Source: JAFDZW01 sp964404255
GTDB taxonomy: Bacteria > Bacteroidota > Ignavibacteria > Palsa-1295
Direction of reading: 5' to 3'
Assembly (NCBI GenBank): GCA_964404255.1
Contig: CAYOJJ010000010.1
Location: forward strand, 73,123 to 137,122
Length of the DNA: 64,000 nucleotides
Numbering within the stretch: the first letter of the stretch is position 1; each line of letters starts with the position of its first letter. Of this stretch, positions 17,648 to 27,900 are shown piece by piece. The notes under the pieces were generated by a model that saw nothing but the letters and a program-made list of their open reading frames with translations, was not told where the DNA came from and did not search any database. A program made the position numbers and the translations under genes.

Positions 17648-19045
17648 ATGAAAGACGCTCCGAATTCAACACCCATTCCATTATGGGCCGGCCGCTTCCG
17701 CGAGCCGCTGACAGAGCTTGCCAAGCAATACTCCTATTCGCTCGATCTCGATTCGAAATTATTCGAAGAAGATATTACGGGCAGTATGGCCCATGCACGA
17801 ATGCTTGGTGAGTGCGCCATCATTACAAAAGAGGAAGCGTCTATTATTACTGAAACTCTGGCTGTAATTCTTTCCGAGCTTAAAGCAAACGGTATTCCGA
17901 AGGATAGTGGTTGTGAAGATATTCATTCTCTGATCGAGCAGCTATTGATCAGTAAGATTGGTGAACTTGGCAAGAAGCTTCATACAGCCAGAAGCCGTAA
18001 CGATCAGGTAGCGCTCGATGAGAAATTGTATCTGCGCAGAGTTGCTACTGATACTATAGCATTACTCAATAGCTGCATCAAAGCATTGGTAAACCGAGCT
18101 GAAGAATGCATCGATATTCTTATGCCTGGCTTTACCCATTTGCAGCATGCACAACCGGTGCTCTTATCACAGCACCTGCTCGCTTATGCTTCCATGTTTG
18201 GCCGGGATAAAACCCGGTTCGAAGACCTGCGCCGCCGCGCCGACATTTCCCCGCTTGGGGCGGCGGCTTTTGCAGGTACACCGTTTCCTATCGATCGTAA
18301 AGCTGTTGCAACCGAGCTTGGTTTTAGCGGTATCGTTGCTAATAGCATCGATGCGGTAAGCGACCGCGATCATCTGATCGAATTTCTATCGGCTTGTTCC
18401 ATTACGATGATGCACCTGAGCCGCTTTGCCGAAGAATTCGTGCTTTGGAGCACTTCGGAGTTTAACTTTATCAGTTTTCCGGATAGCCTTTGTACCGGCA
18501 GCAGTATTATGCCGCAGAAGAAGAATCCGGATATGGCGGAGCTCATTCGTGGTAAGGTCGGCTTGGTCTATGGCTCGTTAGTATCGCTATTGACGACCAT
18601 GAAAGCCCTGCCGCTTGCCTATAACCGCGATATGCAGGAAGACAAAGAACCGTTCTTCAAAGCTGTAGAAGTAACAATGGGTTCTATTGCTATGGCAACG
18701 GAGCTTATTGAAGGAGCCATCTTCAACCGTGAAGCAATGAAGAAACAACTGGCTTCCGGTTTTCTTACAGCCACTGAGCTTGCCGATCATCTGGTTGCAA
18801 AAGGGCTTCCGTTTCGCGATGCTCATCATGTGACCGGTGCTGCAGTTGGTTATTGCGTGGCGGTAGGCAAAGAATTGCATGAGCTATCGCTTGAGGAGTT
18901 GCAACAGTTCAGTCCGTTGATCGATAGCGATACCCTGGGAGTATTAATAGTAGAGGGATCGACCGAGCGCAAACGCTCGGCCGGCAGCACTTCTACTATC
19001 GAAGTCAAAAAACAATTAGCATCTTGGAAGGCAATTTTACAATAA
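17648..19045 (+). CDS. argH: Argininosuccinate lyase
   Basis: Last step: cleaves argininosuccinate into arginine and fumarate. 465 residues, usual length; homotetramer in the family. The N-terminus L-W-A-G-R-F and the superfamily signature G-S-S-I-M-P-Q-K-K-N-P-D (about 281-292, with the mobile catalytic Ser) are intact, as are T-A-R-S-R-N-D-Q near 115 and G-F-T-H-L-Q-H-A-Q-P near 160. Its TAA shares one base with the argD start. Confidence 0.96.
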   Translation: MKDAPNSTPIPLWAGRFREPLTELAKQYSYSLDLDSKLFEEDITGSMAHARMLGECAIITKEEASIITETLAVILSELKANGIPKDSGCEDIHSLIEQLLISKIGELGKKLHTARSRNDQVALDEKLYLRRVATDTIALLNSCIKALVNRAEECIDILMPGFTHLQHAQPVLLSQHLLAYASMFGRDKTRFEDLRRRADISPLGAAAFAGTPFPIDRKAVATELGFSGIVANSIDAVSDRDHLIEFLSACSITMMHLSRFAEEFVLWSTSEFNFISFPDSLCTGSSIMPQKKNPDMAELIRGKVGLVYGSLVSLLTTMKALPLAYNRDMQEDKEPFFKAVEVTMGSIAMATELIEGAIFNREAMKKQLASGFLTATELADHLVAKGLPFRDAHHVTGAAVGYCVAVGKELHELSLEELQQFSPLIDSDTLGVLIVEGSTERKRSAGSTSTIEVKKQLASWKAILQ

Positions 19046-20241
19046 TGACTATGCCCGTATCGTTAGCCGAGCGTGAGAAATCAGCGCTCTTTCATACCTA
19101 TGATCGTCTGGCTATCGGTGAAGTAACTCATGCTGAAGGAAGTTATATTCATACCGCAAGCGGTGAGAAATATCTCGATCTTATCTGCGGCCTTGGAGTA
19201 ACAGGTCTCGGACATTCTCATCCGAAGATCGTTTCTGCGATTACTGAACAAGCCGGCAAATACCTGCATTTATCTAATCTCTATCTACAAGAGCCGCAGG
19301 TTCGTCTGGCCGAGCAGATCAAAGCACTTTCCGGGTACGATAAAGTATTTTTCTGCAATAGCGGTACCGAAGCGGTTGAAGGCGCATTAAAACTGGCACG
19401 TAAGTACGCTTCGAAGAACAGTCGCTATCAGATCTTCGGTCTTACGAATGCATTTCATGGCAGAACCTATGGGCCATTAAGCCTCATGGATAATGCAAAG
19501 TACCGGGCCGGTTTTACGCCGTTACTCGATGGTATGGCTTGTATCGATCCTTCCGATCTTGCTGCAAGCATTACCGAACACACAGCAGCAATCATTCTTG
19601 AGTGCATTCAGGGAGAAGGTGGCATACGCGAAGTTTCGCCGGAGACGGTTACGCTATTGAAGTCACTGCAAAAAGATCATGGCATTCTCCTCATTGCCGA
19701 TGAAATTCAAAGCGGTGCCGGCCGTACCGGTACATTCTTCTCCTTTGAGACGCTTGGCCTAAAGCCGGATATCGTTGTCGCAGCAAAAGCTATCGGTGGA
19801 GGTCTTCCGCTCGGTGCTATCATTGCAAATGACGAAGTAGCTTCGGCCTTTACACCGGGTGTGCATGGTACAACATTCGGCGGCAATGCTCTTTCCTGCG
19901 TGGCTGGTTCAGCTCTGTTGGACGAACTGGCTTCAGGAGTAATGGATCAGGTTAATACCACTTCCGCCTGGTTCTTCAATGAGTTAAATACTTTAAAAGA
20001 AAAATACCCGGATACTATCGGTGAGATTCGTGGTAAAGGGATGATGATCGGTATCGAACTCGGCGAGCAGGCTAAAAAAGTACAACTAGCATTGCTTGAG
20101 CAACAGATCATTACCAATGTGACTGCAACATCAGTATTGCGCTTACTGCCGCCGCTCAATATCGAACAAGCAGACCTTGAGAAATTCCTTACAGTTTTCG
20201 AGAGTATTCTCGTCGAACAACTGGCGCCGGTTGCGGGTTAA
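19045..20241 (+). CDS. argD: Acetylornithine aminotransferase
   Basis: PLP-dependent class III aminotransferase that converts N-acetylglutamate semialdehyde to N-acetylornithine, and in many bacteria also acts in lysine synthesis. 398 residues from the ATG at 19045, which shares one base with the argH stop (TAATG); a longer frame from 19024 lies inside argH and is less likely. Motifs: N-S-G-T-E-A-V-E-G-A near residue 108, A-D-E-I-Q-S-G-A-G-R-T-G near 223, and the PLP Lys in A-A-K-A-I-G-G-G near 251. It comes last in the arginine operon, completing the route from glutamate to arginine. Confidence 0.93.
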   Translation: MTMPVSLAEREKSALFHTYDRLAIGEVTHAEGSYIHTASGEKYLDLICGLGVTGLGHSHPKIVSAITEQAGKYLHLSNLYLQEPQVRLAEQIKALSGYDKVFFCNSGTEAVEGALKLARKYASKNSRYQIFGLTNAFHGRTYGPLSLMDNAKYRAGFTPLLDGMACIDPSDLAASITEHTAAIILECIQGEGGIREVSPETVTLLKSLQKDHGILLIADEIQSGAGRTGTFFSFETLGLKPDIVVAAKAIGGGLPLGAIIANDEVASAFTPGVHGTTFGGNALSCVAGSALLDELASGVMDQVNTTSAWFFNELNTLKEKYPDTIGEIRGKGMMIGIELGEQAKKVQLALLEQQIITNVTATSVLRLLPPLNIEQADLEKFLTVFESILVEQLAPVAG

Positions 20242-20247
20242 TACTGC

Positions 20248-20502
20248 GTGGCGTTTAGAGGTATTAGCAAAGCTATCGACTTCCGTAAACTCGGCACCTG
20301 CCTGTATTGCGTTGGTCTTGCGACCAGGCTCGCTTTGGTATGCTTATCCGGTTATGCGGTCACCTCGATACTTTTTATCTCCCCGCTCTTCGCAACGCTT
20401 TTTCTGATCGGCGCGGCCGCATTTATAGCATTACTGCTTGCTCACGGTATTGCATACTTATGGCTTAGAAAAAAAGCGGCGAGCCGTTCAACTCCAGAAT
20501 AG
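20248..20502 (+). CDS. Small two-helix membrane protein (GTG start)
   Basis: 84 residues starting at GTG, 6 bp after argD. Two hydrophobic helices (about 17-45 and 48-72) are flanked by Lys/Arg, with a positively charged C-terminus, so both ends probably face the cytoplasm. No family recognised. Its 3' end overlaps the convergent oxygenase gene by 15 bp. It could be a genuine small gene read through from the arg operon, or chance; the regular hydrophobic pattern favours the former. Confidence 0.45.
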   Translation: MAFRGISKAIDFRKLGTCLYCVGLATRLALVCLSGYAVTSILFISPLFATLFLIGAAAFIALLLAHGIAYLWLRKKAASRSTPE

Positions 20503-21351
20503 CACTTTTTCTCTATCGGCATCGAAAGCAAGAAAGCCTCCGAGCGTTGTTCGCGGACTTTCGCCAACGATCGTTGTTACCTGATGTAAACATCTTCCCG
20601 AAGCAAACACGACGAGATCACCTACTTCCGGGCGCAGCGTTACATAATCGAATTGCTCTTTTATCTTCTCGGCATCCCAGCGGCCGCTTTCGAGCATCGG
20701 TTTATTCGGGTTACCGAGCGTTAACGCATACACGATAAGCGCTCCGCCTTCTTTACTGGTACTCACCGGAGTAAAGAAACTCAGCGCAAGACTAGTATCG
20801 GCAATTTGGCATAACCAATCATAGACCAGTAAATTAAAATGGTAATCGTGATGAACGGCAATGCCTTCGCCATCGCTTAACTGGCGCATAGTATAAGGCG
20901 TGAACGGTTTATTGATCGCATCGCGCGGCGTAACGGCAGGTTTGCCGGCCGCAAGAGCAGAGAGCACTTCGGTAAAAGCAGCGCGCGCATCGAAGGCCGG
21001 ACCGAATAATTCATCGATACTTGATCGAAGCGGTGGGTTCGAGATAAAATAATCGTCAAGTTCCGGACCACCGGGGCGATTACCATTGGGCGTAAGCGGC
21101 ACACCGAGCACTTTAATATCCTCGCCCTTCATCTCCGGAGGGTTCGGGTGCCGCCACTCGGAAGTAAATCCTTCAGAGCAGACTATATCGCCGACTGCTC
21201 CGAGCGCCGTGCGATCGAAGGCGCCGCTGATAAGCACGACATCGAGATCGTCGTTATACATTTCTTCGATAAGGTTACGATCGCTGGCCAATTCTTCACG
21301 GGTCAGCTCAAGTACTCGTACCGTGCGTTCTACTACTAAGACATCTTCCAT
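20488..21351 (-). CDS. 2-oxoglutarate/Fe(II)-dependent oxygenase-like protein
   Basis: 287 residues, no signal peptide. The C-terminal half has the double-stranded beta-helix metal site: H-H-D-Y-H-F near residue 167 (H-x-D pair H167/D169), a distal His in R-C-L-H-Q-V at about 256, and an Arg about 11 residues later (R-T-T-L-G-G) to hold 2-oxoglutarate. The first 120 residues are an extra N-terminal part (acidic helix, Pro/Asn/Gly-rich loop) of unknown role. The prolyl-hydroxylase-like superfamily hydroxylates proteins or small molecules. It is the last gene of the long minus-strand cluster, 22 bp after another oxygenase. Confidence 0.75.
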   Translation of the reverse strand: MEDVLVVERTVRVLELTREELASDRNLIEEMYNDDLDVVLISGAFDRTALGAVGDIVCSEGFTSEWRHPNPPEMKGEDIKVLGVPLTPNGNRPGGPELDDYFISNPPLRSSIDELFGPAFDARAAFTEVLSALAAGKPAVTPRDAINKPFTPYTMRQLSDGEGIAVHHDYHFNLLVYDWLCQIADTSLALSFFTPVSTSKEGGALIVYALTLGNPNKPMLESGRWDAEKIKEQFDYVTLRPEVGDLVVFASGRCLHQVTTIVGESPRTTLGGFLAFDADREKVLFWS

Positions 21352-21373
21352 AACATTACTGATGATTGGTGAA

Positions 21374-21946
21374 TTATAAGATCGTTACATTAAAACTGAG
21401 GGCAATACGCTCTTCGCCCGAGGTATTCTGCCCTACATGATGCGGCACTTTACTATTGAAAAGAATAACGCGCCGTTCTTTCGGCTCGTAACTTATCGTA
21501 TCGAAGTGCTCGCTCTTCGTTCGGGCTGAAGCCCAGAGATTATCGCTTAGTTCTTCAAAGTAGAGCCTGCCACTGCCCGGCGGTGTCTTGATATAATAGA
21601 CGCCGCTGATATACGCACCGTCATGCGTATGCATCCGCTCATAATTTCCCGGCTGTGATATTCCGATCCAGGAATCGACAATGGAGCACCGAATACCATC
21701 CTTGGTTTCGAGCAGTTGCAAATAGGCGAGTATCTCCCGATGCAATGCATCCCGAAGCCCCGCAAAAGCGGGGCGTTCGAGAATATTCGGCTCTGAGCCA
21801 TAGGTCGTATAAATATTTTCCCGGCTCGAGGCAGGAATTTCCGCTCGTATCGAAGCAGCCGTTTCTATCAGGCGATCGTTCTCCGCTTCGGAAATGATGC
21901 CATCGTTATAATAGAAGGCTTTCGGGAAAAAATATTCTATCGGCAT
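21374..21946 (-). CDS. 2OG-Fe(II) oxygenase (TIGR02466 / PF13759-like)
   Basis: 190 residues, normal for this compact family. Metal site: M-H-T-H-D near residue 105-109, followed by the family hallmark S-G-V-Y-Y-I and G-R-L-Y-F; the distal site is V-P-H-H-V-G-Q-N with H169/H170, and the co-substrate Arg is in E-E-R-I-A-L-S-F-N. The substrate of the family is not known; members often sit near peptide or repeat-protein genes. The gap to the RHS gene is only 6 bp, so the two are surely co-transcribed, and the RHS product is a possible substrate. Confidence 0.8.
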   Translation of the reverse strand: MPIEYFFPKAFYYNDGIISEAENDRLIETAASIRAEIPASSRENIYTTYGSEPNILERPAFAGLRDALHREILAYLQLLETKDGIRCSIVDSWIGISQPGNYERMHTHDGAYISGVYYIKTPPGSGRLYFEELSDNLWASARTKSEHFDTISYEPKERRVILFNSKVPHHVGQNTSGEERIALSFNVTIL

Positions 21947-21952
21947 TAGGTC

Positions 21953-24900
21953 TTACCAGCTTGAGAAAGCGCTCGATACCGAATCGCTGATGCTTTGTTG
22001 GAATGCTCTGGTTTCATTACTGGCCCGCAGTTTTATCTGGGAGCCGCTGATAGTCCCCGATAGCGCCGCGCTAAAGACAACCTGATCGAGGCCTTTATCC
22101 CAATCGTTTCCGGTAGCAAGATTAATAGCGGTATTCTTTGTAATACCGAGAGCTTCGCTCTTTAAGATACCTTTACCAACATCTTTCAAGTATCCGCTCA
22201 AGCCTACGCCGGCTTCGCTCTTGCTTGCGAAATCGGCGACGTACTTCGTTGCTTTCAGTCCGTAGTCTACCGCTTTCGCTCCGAAGGTAGTGGCTTCCTG
22301 GCCGGCGCGCGCGGCGATCTGTTCGCCCGCCGCTATCGATACGCTTTCTGCGCCGGCTGTAAAAGCAGCTCCGAGCCCACCGCTTATTGCACCGCCAAGA
22401 GCGCCGATACCCATACTGATGCCGTAATCCTTCCACGAGAAATCGTCGAAGTTAAAGACGGAGTAAGTGACCGCACTGATACCGGCGCCATAGAATGTTC
22501 CCGATAGAGCAGCCAGCGCGATCGTCGCCGGAGTACCGAGACCGCCGGTTACCACCTCAAGAACGCCAGCAACAACATCGATCACTACGCCGATTGCGAT
22601 CTCGACAATGCCGATAATAGCACCGGCGACAGCACTGATCAGACTCTTGAATGAGAACATGCCGGTCGGATCGATATACAATACCGGATTATTCGACGCA
22701 TAGAGATAAGGGCTGAAATACTGCCGCGCAAGATCGATAGCAATAAAGCGGCCGATCTCGGCACAATAGAAGCGAGCCCGGTAATTATAGAGACCGATCT
22801 CGCGATCATATTCCTGTCCCGTATAAAGATAGTTCAGGAATTCGTCAGCAGGCTCTTGAATGTTCGCCAAGCCACCGTAGGTAAGGTACTCATAAGAAGC
22901 AACGACCGAGCCATTCCCATCAATGACCGCACGTATAGAACCGAGATGATCTTTTGCAATGCTATAGAGTTTCCCACCGCGCTTCATTGCGATAAGGCCA
23001 CCGGGTCCATAGACATAATTGGTATCTTCGGAAACAGAACCGCTTACGCGCTCCATAATCGGCATGGTATTCGTACCTCTGATATAGAGCTTTTTCGAAT
23101 TCTGCGCCCCTCCGCTTACCTGTTTTAAAACACGGTCGTTCTTGCCGCCGTATTTCAGGTCAATAACCTGGCCAGGCACAGTAGCATCGAGTATTTTCAT
23201 CGGCAGCATTAATGCCGGATCGTAGTTGAGCGTAAGATCGTGTGCCTTATTGAGACCCGAGGCCGCTAATTTGGAATGAGTAGCATTCCCATTATCATCG
23301 TAGAGGAATTCGGCAACGGTTGTATTTGAGGACTGATCCAATACACTCTGTACTTCCTGCGTAGCGGCAAAATAATTAAATTGATAATTAATGCCTGCGG
23401 CGGCCAGTTGGGTGAAATTTCCATTAGCGTCGTGATTGACGGGCTTCGTCACTCCAAGGTTGCGGGCAGGGTACTGCTGGTTTTGGGCATTGAGTACCTG
23501 TCCGATGGCATCGTAGGAATATTGGAATGTATAGTTTTCACCGGCGCTGCCACCGATCGTGAGCGAACAGGCCGCTATCATTCCATCATAATACTTTGCT
23601 CCGTTATAGCCGCCGCTGGTATAGAGCATCGTTTCACGGAAAAGATCGGCGCCGCTTTTTTGCTCGCGAATATCAGTCAGCCAATACGGCGAATTGAAGG
23701 CATAGGTCCGTTCGATCGAGGTGCCGGAAGCTACCGCGATCGTATTAGTTGCCGGATTACCTGCCGCATCGTAAGTAAAGCTGCCGAACGGTGAACTAAG
23801 ATCTGCCTGCTCGGACATCGTGTCAATCTGATTTACCGAATTGATCCGGTAGTAGAGATTCAATCTACTGCCATCGCTTGCCTGTGGATAGGTAATATGG
23901 AGAATATTACCGGCATTATCATATTGATATTCGACGGTCTGCTCCGAACCCGTATCGTAATCGGCCACGGAAAGAGTATCGGTAGTAATATTACCAAAAA
24001 TATCGTAGCGGTATTGCTCGGTTACATCAGTAACGCCTGTTGTGCCATTATTGACGTCGATAGCAACAATACGGCCGATAGCATTGGCAATAGTGTTACC
24101 GCCATCGTAGGTATATTTTTTCCTCCAGGTCGGTGGTGTGGCCGGCCACTGTTGATTATCGACGTGCTCTTCCAGCCCGGACCAGCTTCCCGTATTATAT
24201 CCCGATTCGACTTGCCTGCCAAGAATATCATACTTGGAATAATTATAGGTGCCGTCTTTAACACCTTGCGGATCCTGCGTAAAGCGCACATTACCGACGC
24301 TATCATAGAGGAAACGCACAGGAGCCTCTTTGCCCTGAATAAGTGTCAGTAGCCGGTTGGCATAATCAAATGTTTGCAAACTGATCCAATCGTCGGCCGT
24401 CGAGCCGGTTGGAGGAGCAAAATAATTTGGCGAGCGCAGTTCACCGGCATTGCCTGCATCATTGTAGATCGTTTCAGTCTTGATCTCTACGCCATTATTA
24501 TTAGAAATGCGGCGAATGATCTGATCAAGCAGGGTTTTGACTTCTGTAACGGTATTACCGTTAGGATCGGTAGTCGTGCGGGTAGCATAAATAGAAGACC
24601 CCGCTCCCTTGACAGTGCCATAGGCATACTTCGTACTGTGAGCGCCGACGGCAAAATCAGTGCCGGGTATTCCTTCTTCTATCACTCGTTCGATAGGCGC
24701 AGGTGCATAGACCTGACGCGAGAACGGATAGCCTCCATCGGCCGGATACGCGTTGGCGACCATTCCTGTCATGGTGCCGCTCGTCCAATTCATGATAGCG
24801 AACCCTTCGCAATAGGCAAAGAGCGGATTATCGGTAGAAGGGACAAATGCAGGTTTGGTGCGGATCACCTGGCGCCCCATAGAATCGCTGATAGCCTGGG

Positions 24901-27900
24901 CCACACTCATCTTTGAAGTTACATATTGCTGCGACTGAAGTGTCAGGCCACGTGCATCGTCGAAAGAGATCGTCGCCTGCGGCCCGATCGCCGTGGTGAT
25001 CTCGGAGATGGCTACTTTATTACCGAAAAAGAGCGTCGGTACCAGACTGCCGGAAAAACTATGTTTATAACTGAAGATAAGTTTTCCATCGGCAAAGAAG
25101 ATGATCGAATCGCTGCCACTAAGTACTACCCAATTCGTATTCATAGTGAAAACGTCGATACTATTTCCGTTAAGTACGAGGGCGTACCGGAAATCGTTGG
25201 CAACGGAAGTGATCGTCCAGCTTTTAGTCGAAGCACCTCCGGCACTGACAACAGAACCACCGGGCAAGAGATAGCCTGCGGCCAGAAAGAGATTCTGTAA
25301 ATTGGAAGAGATCGTGCCACTATCGAGCTCCGTACTGTATGGCGTCGAGGGCACACTGAAGGCAATAGCCTTTACCGGGGCATGAAGTTCGCGGCCGCTA
25401 CCATCGACTAATTGCCAGCTTGCGATCGAAGGATTCCATTGAATAGTCGCTGCCGAACCAAGATGAATTCCGAGCGGCGCCGTAAGCGCTTCACGGACAT
25501 TGAATTCAACATCGATCGTATAATCACCAGCCAATGCGGGATCAACAGAAGTAAGACTGCCTTCCTGGTTGGCTGCTGATTGGGTAAGGAGTGTGCCTTC
25601 GACTGTCCAATTAGCACTCGGATTCCAGGTGCGTTTCCATTCATTCCCATGAGTGAACTGTGTAATCATTCCACCCGAAGCGGCGCCGATAGTAAGGGTA
25701 TGATTCGGATCGGAAGTAGAAAAGACATTCGTATTTCCCAGGCGCGAAAAATATCCGCGTTCGATCTTCGCCGTTTTATCGGCCGGATTACTGGTAAGTA
25801 CCCGCTGCTGGAATGAATCGTAGACCGTGCGGCTGGTGTCACCATTAGCCCCGAGCAATGCATCAGGCTCCTGATTGTGGCTGTCATAGGCATAAGCTTG
25901 GAACGGTGTACTAAACGGCGAGAACCGCAGATTATCTACCAGCACTGCCGATGCTGAGTTTGCATTCTCAGCAGTAATGGTAATAGTAACCGAGCCGCCG
26001 GAGAGCGAGATCACATGATATACATAGGCCCACTCGCCGATCGTATCGGGAAATGGCACTACCTGCGTCTGCTGACCACTGACCGCAATATTCCATGAAG
26101 CATTTCCTGAAGCAGCATTAAAGCCTTCCGGTTTTTTCACCCATGCAGAAAAGATGTACTGTTGATCCTGCCGCTTCGGTGTAAACGAGCGGGAGATACT
26201 ATTACTGCCGCTCGTCGAAGGTGCGATACTTAAGCTTCTGGTGCCGGTATGTGCATCGATCGCTTTTTGCGTACTATTCGGTACGAACGAAGTGCCCGAA
26301 CCGAGATTCCATCCTTGTCCGCTTTCATATTCTTCAAACCCATAATAACCTGCTTCATCTGAAGCAAGACTGGCATTCGGAAATTGCGCTACAAGGAATT
26401 GCTGTTCATCGTCGTATATAAACGAAGAGACTAATCCGGAAGCAGTGACCTGCTCGGTAATAAGGCCATCGGGGGTGCTACGTGAAAGGATTCTGGTGTT
26501 TAATAGCCAATTATCCGAAGGTTCGCCGCCGAAGTTGAAGCTTGGAGCGGTTGTTCCACCCGGAGTAGTCCAGTCATAGGTTTCATAGGCCAGCCATAAT
26601 GATGGTGAAGCGCTTGCCCAATTTTTATAAGTAGTGGCTTTGCTGCTGATGTAGGTACGCTCATTCTGGCCATTTACCGATACGCTTGAGGTGCGCATCG
26701 CTACATCGGTATAAATATGTTTGGCGAGGAAATCTGTTTTATATTCCGCTACCTGAAAGGCATATAAATATTGTTCGCGCAGAAGCTTGAGCGTGCCATC
26801 GAAATCGAAATAGCTTTTCTCCTGCCATAGTAATACGCCTGTTGTCTGGTCGTACGAAGCATACGATTCCTGAGTGACACCATTGGCAACGGTGGTGCTG
26901 CGGTAACAACGGGCATATCCGCCGAGAAGATACTTTTTCGTTGGAGAGCTCTGCTGCGGATCGTCGGTATATACTTTCCAGTAATCGAGCTGGGAAGAAA
27001 CGAGAACGTTTGCCGATGAATAATTACGACTGGCAAGTTCGATACCGTTGAGTATATTCTGATAGTTCTGTACACCTCCTGAAGGATATAATGTACTATT
27101 TTGAGCAAGACCATTCGAATAAAAATATTCACTGCGTCCGAATGGCTGGGTCTGGGGCGGCGTATCGGTAGTAACTTTTACTCCCTGCACTACGGTAACC
27201 AGTGGATATTGCGCTACACCGGTCGCGGCATTATAGACGATCTGCGACTCAGAGGAATTCGCATAAAAGAACGATTCGCTGTAGTTCTGCGTGGGATCGT
27301 AATTATCGAAGATCTCCACACAGGCAACCGGCGTATCGACCACATAGGGATCGAGATTTACTTCGTCAAGATCGTAGAGATTTAAAGTGGTTGCCGTATC
27401 GAACGAACTGGCGGAAGAAGGATAGGTGACCAGGAATCTGGCGCTTGCAAGATAGGTACCGGCCTGGCCTCCGGAAACATACATTTTTTCCGTACTCAAT
27501 TTCGGAAGTAGCGCTACGGCGCCATTGCGAATGGCGGCAATATAAGTACCGGCGCTGGAAGTATCATTATCCTGATAGGCCATGTAGTGCGGCCCACGAT
27601 TTTGAAGGCTTTCAGGATAGTTTAAGTTATTAAGCTGCTGGTTAAGCTGCCGCCAGGTACCATCGGTGCCACGGAAATAGATATAGCGACCGAGCGTCAT
27701 ATAATCACCGGAGAGTGTCGGGGTCTTTTCCGATTGAACGACTGATGGTGAAGACCATGCTCCCGTATTCGGATTATAGGTGACTACCTGGGTATTTTGC
27801 GAAGTACCGGTGGAAGTGCACATAACGGCAACGTCATCGCCGGAAGCAAAAGCTACCGCCGCATTGGAAGCCGCAGCCGTGAACATCTTTTGTACCCATG

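Noticed and set aside
24374..24916. 180-residue open frame antisense to the RHS gene
   Set aside because: Composition is like an antisense shadow (Ile/Arg/Gly-rich); the RHS frame has YD motifs through this stretch.
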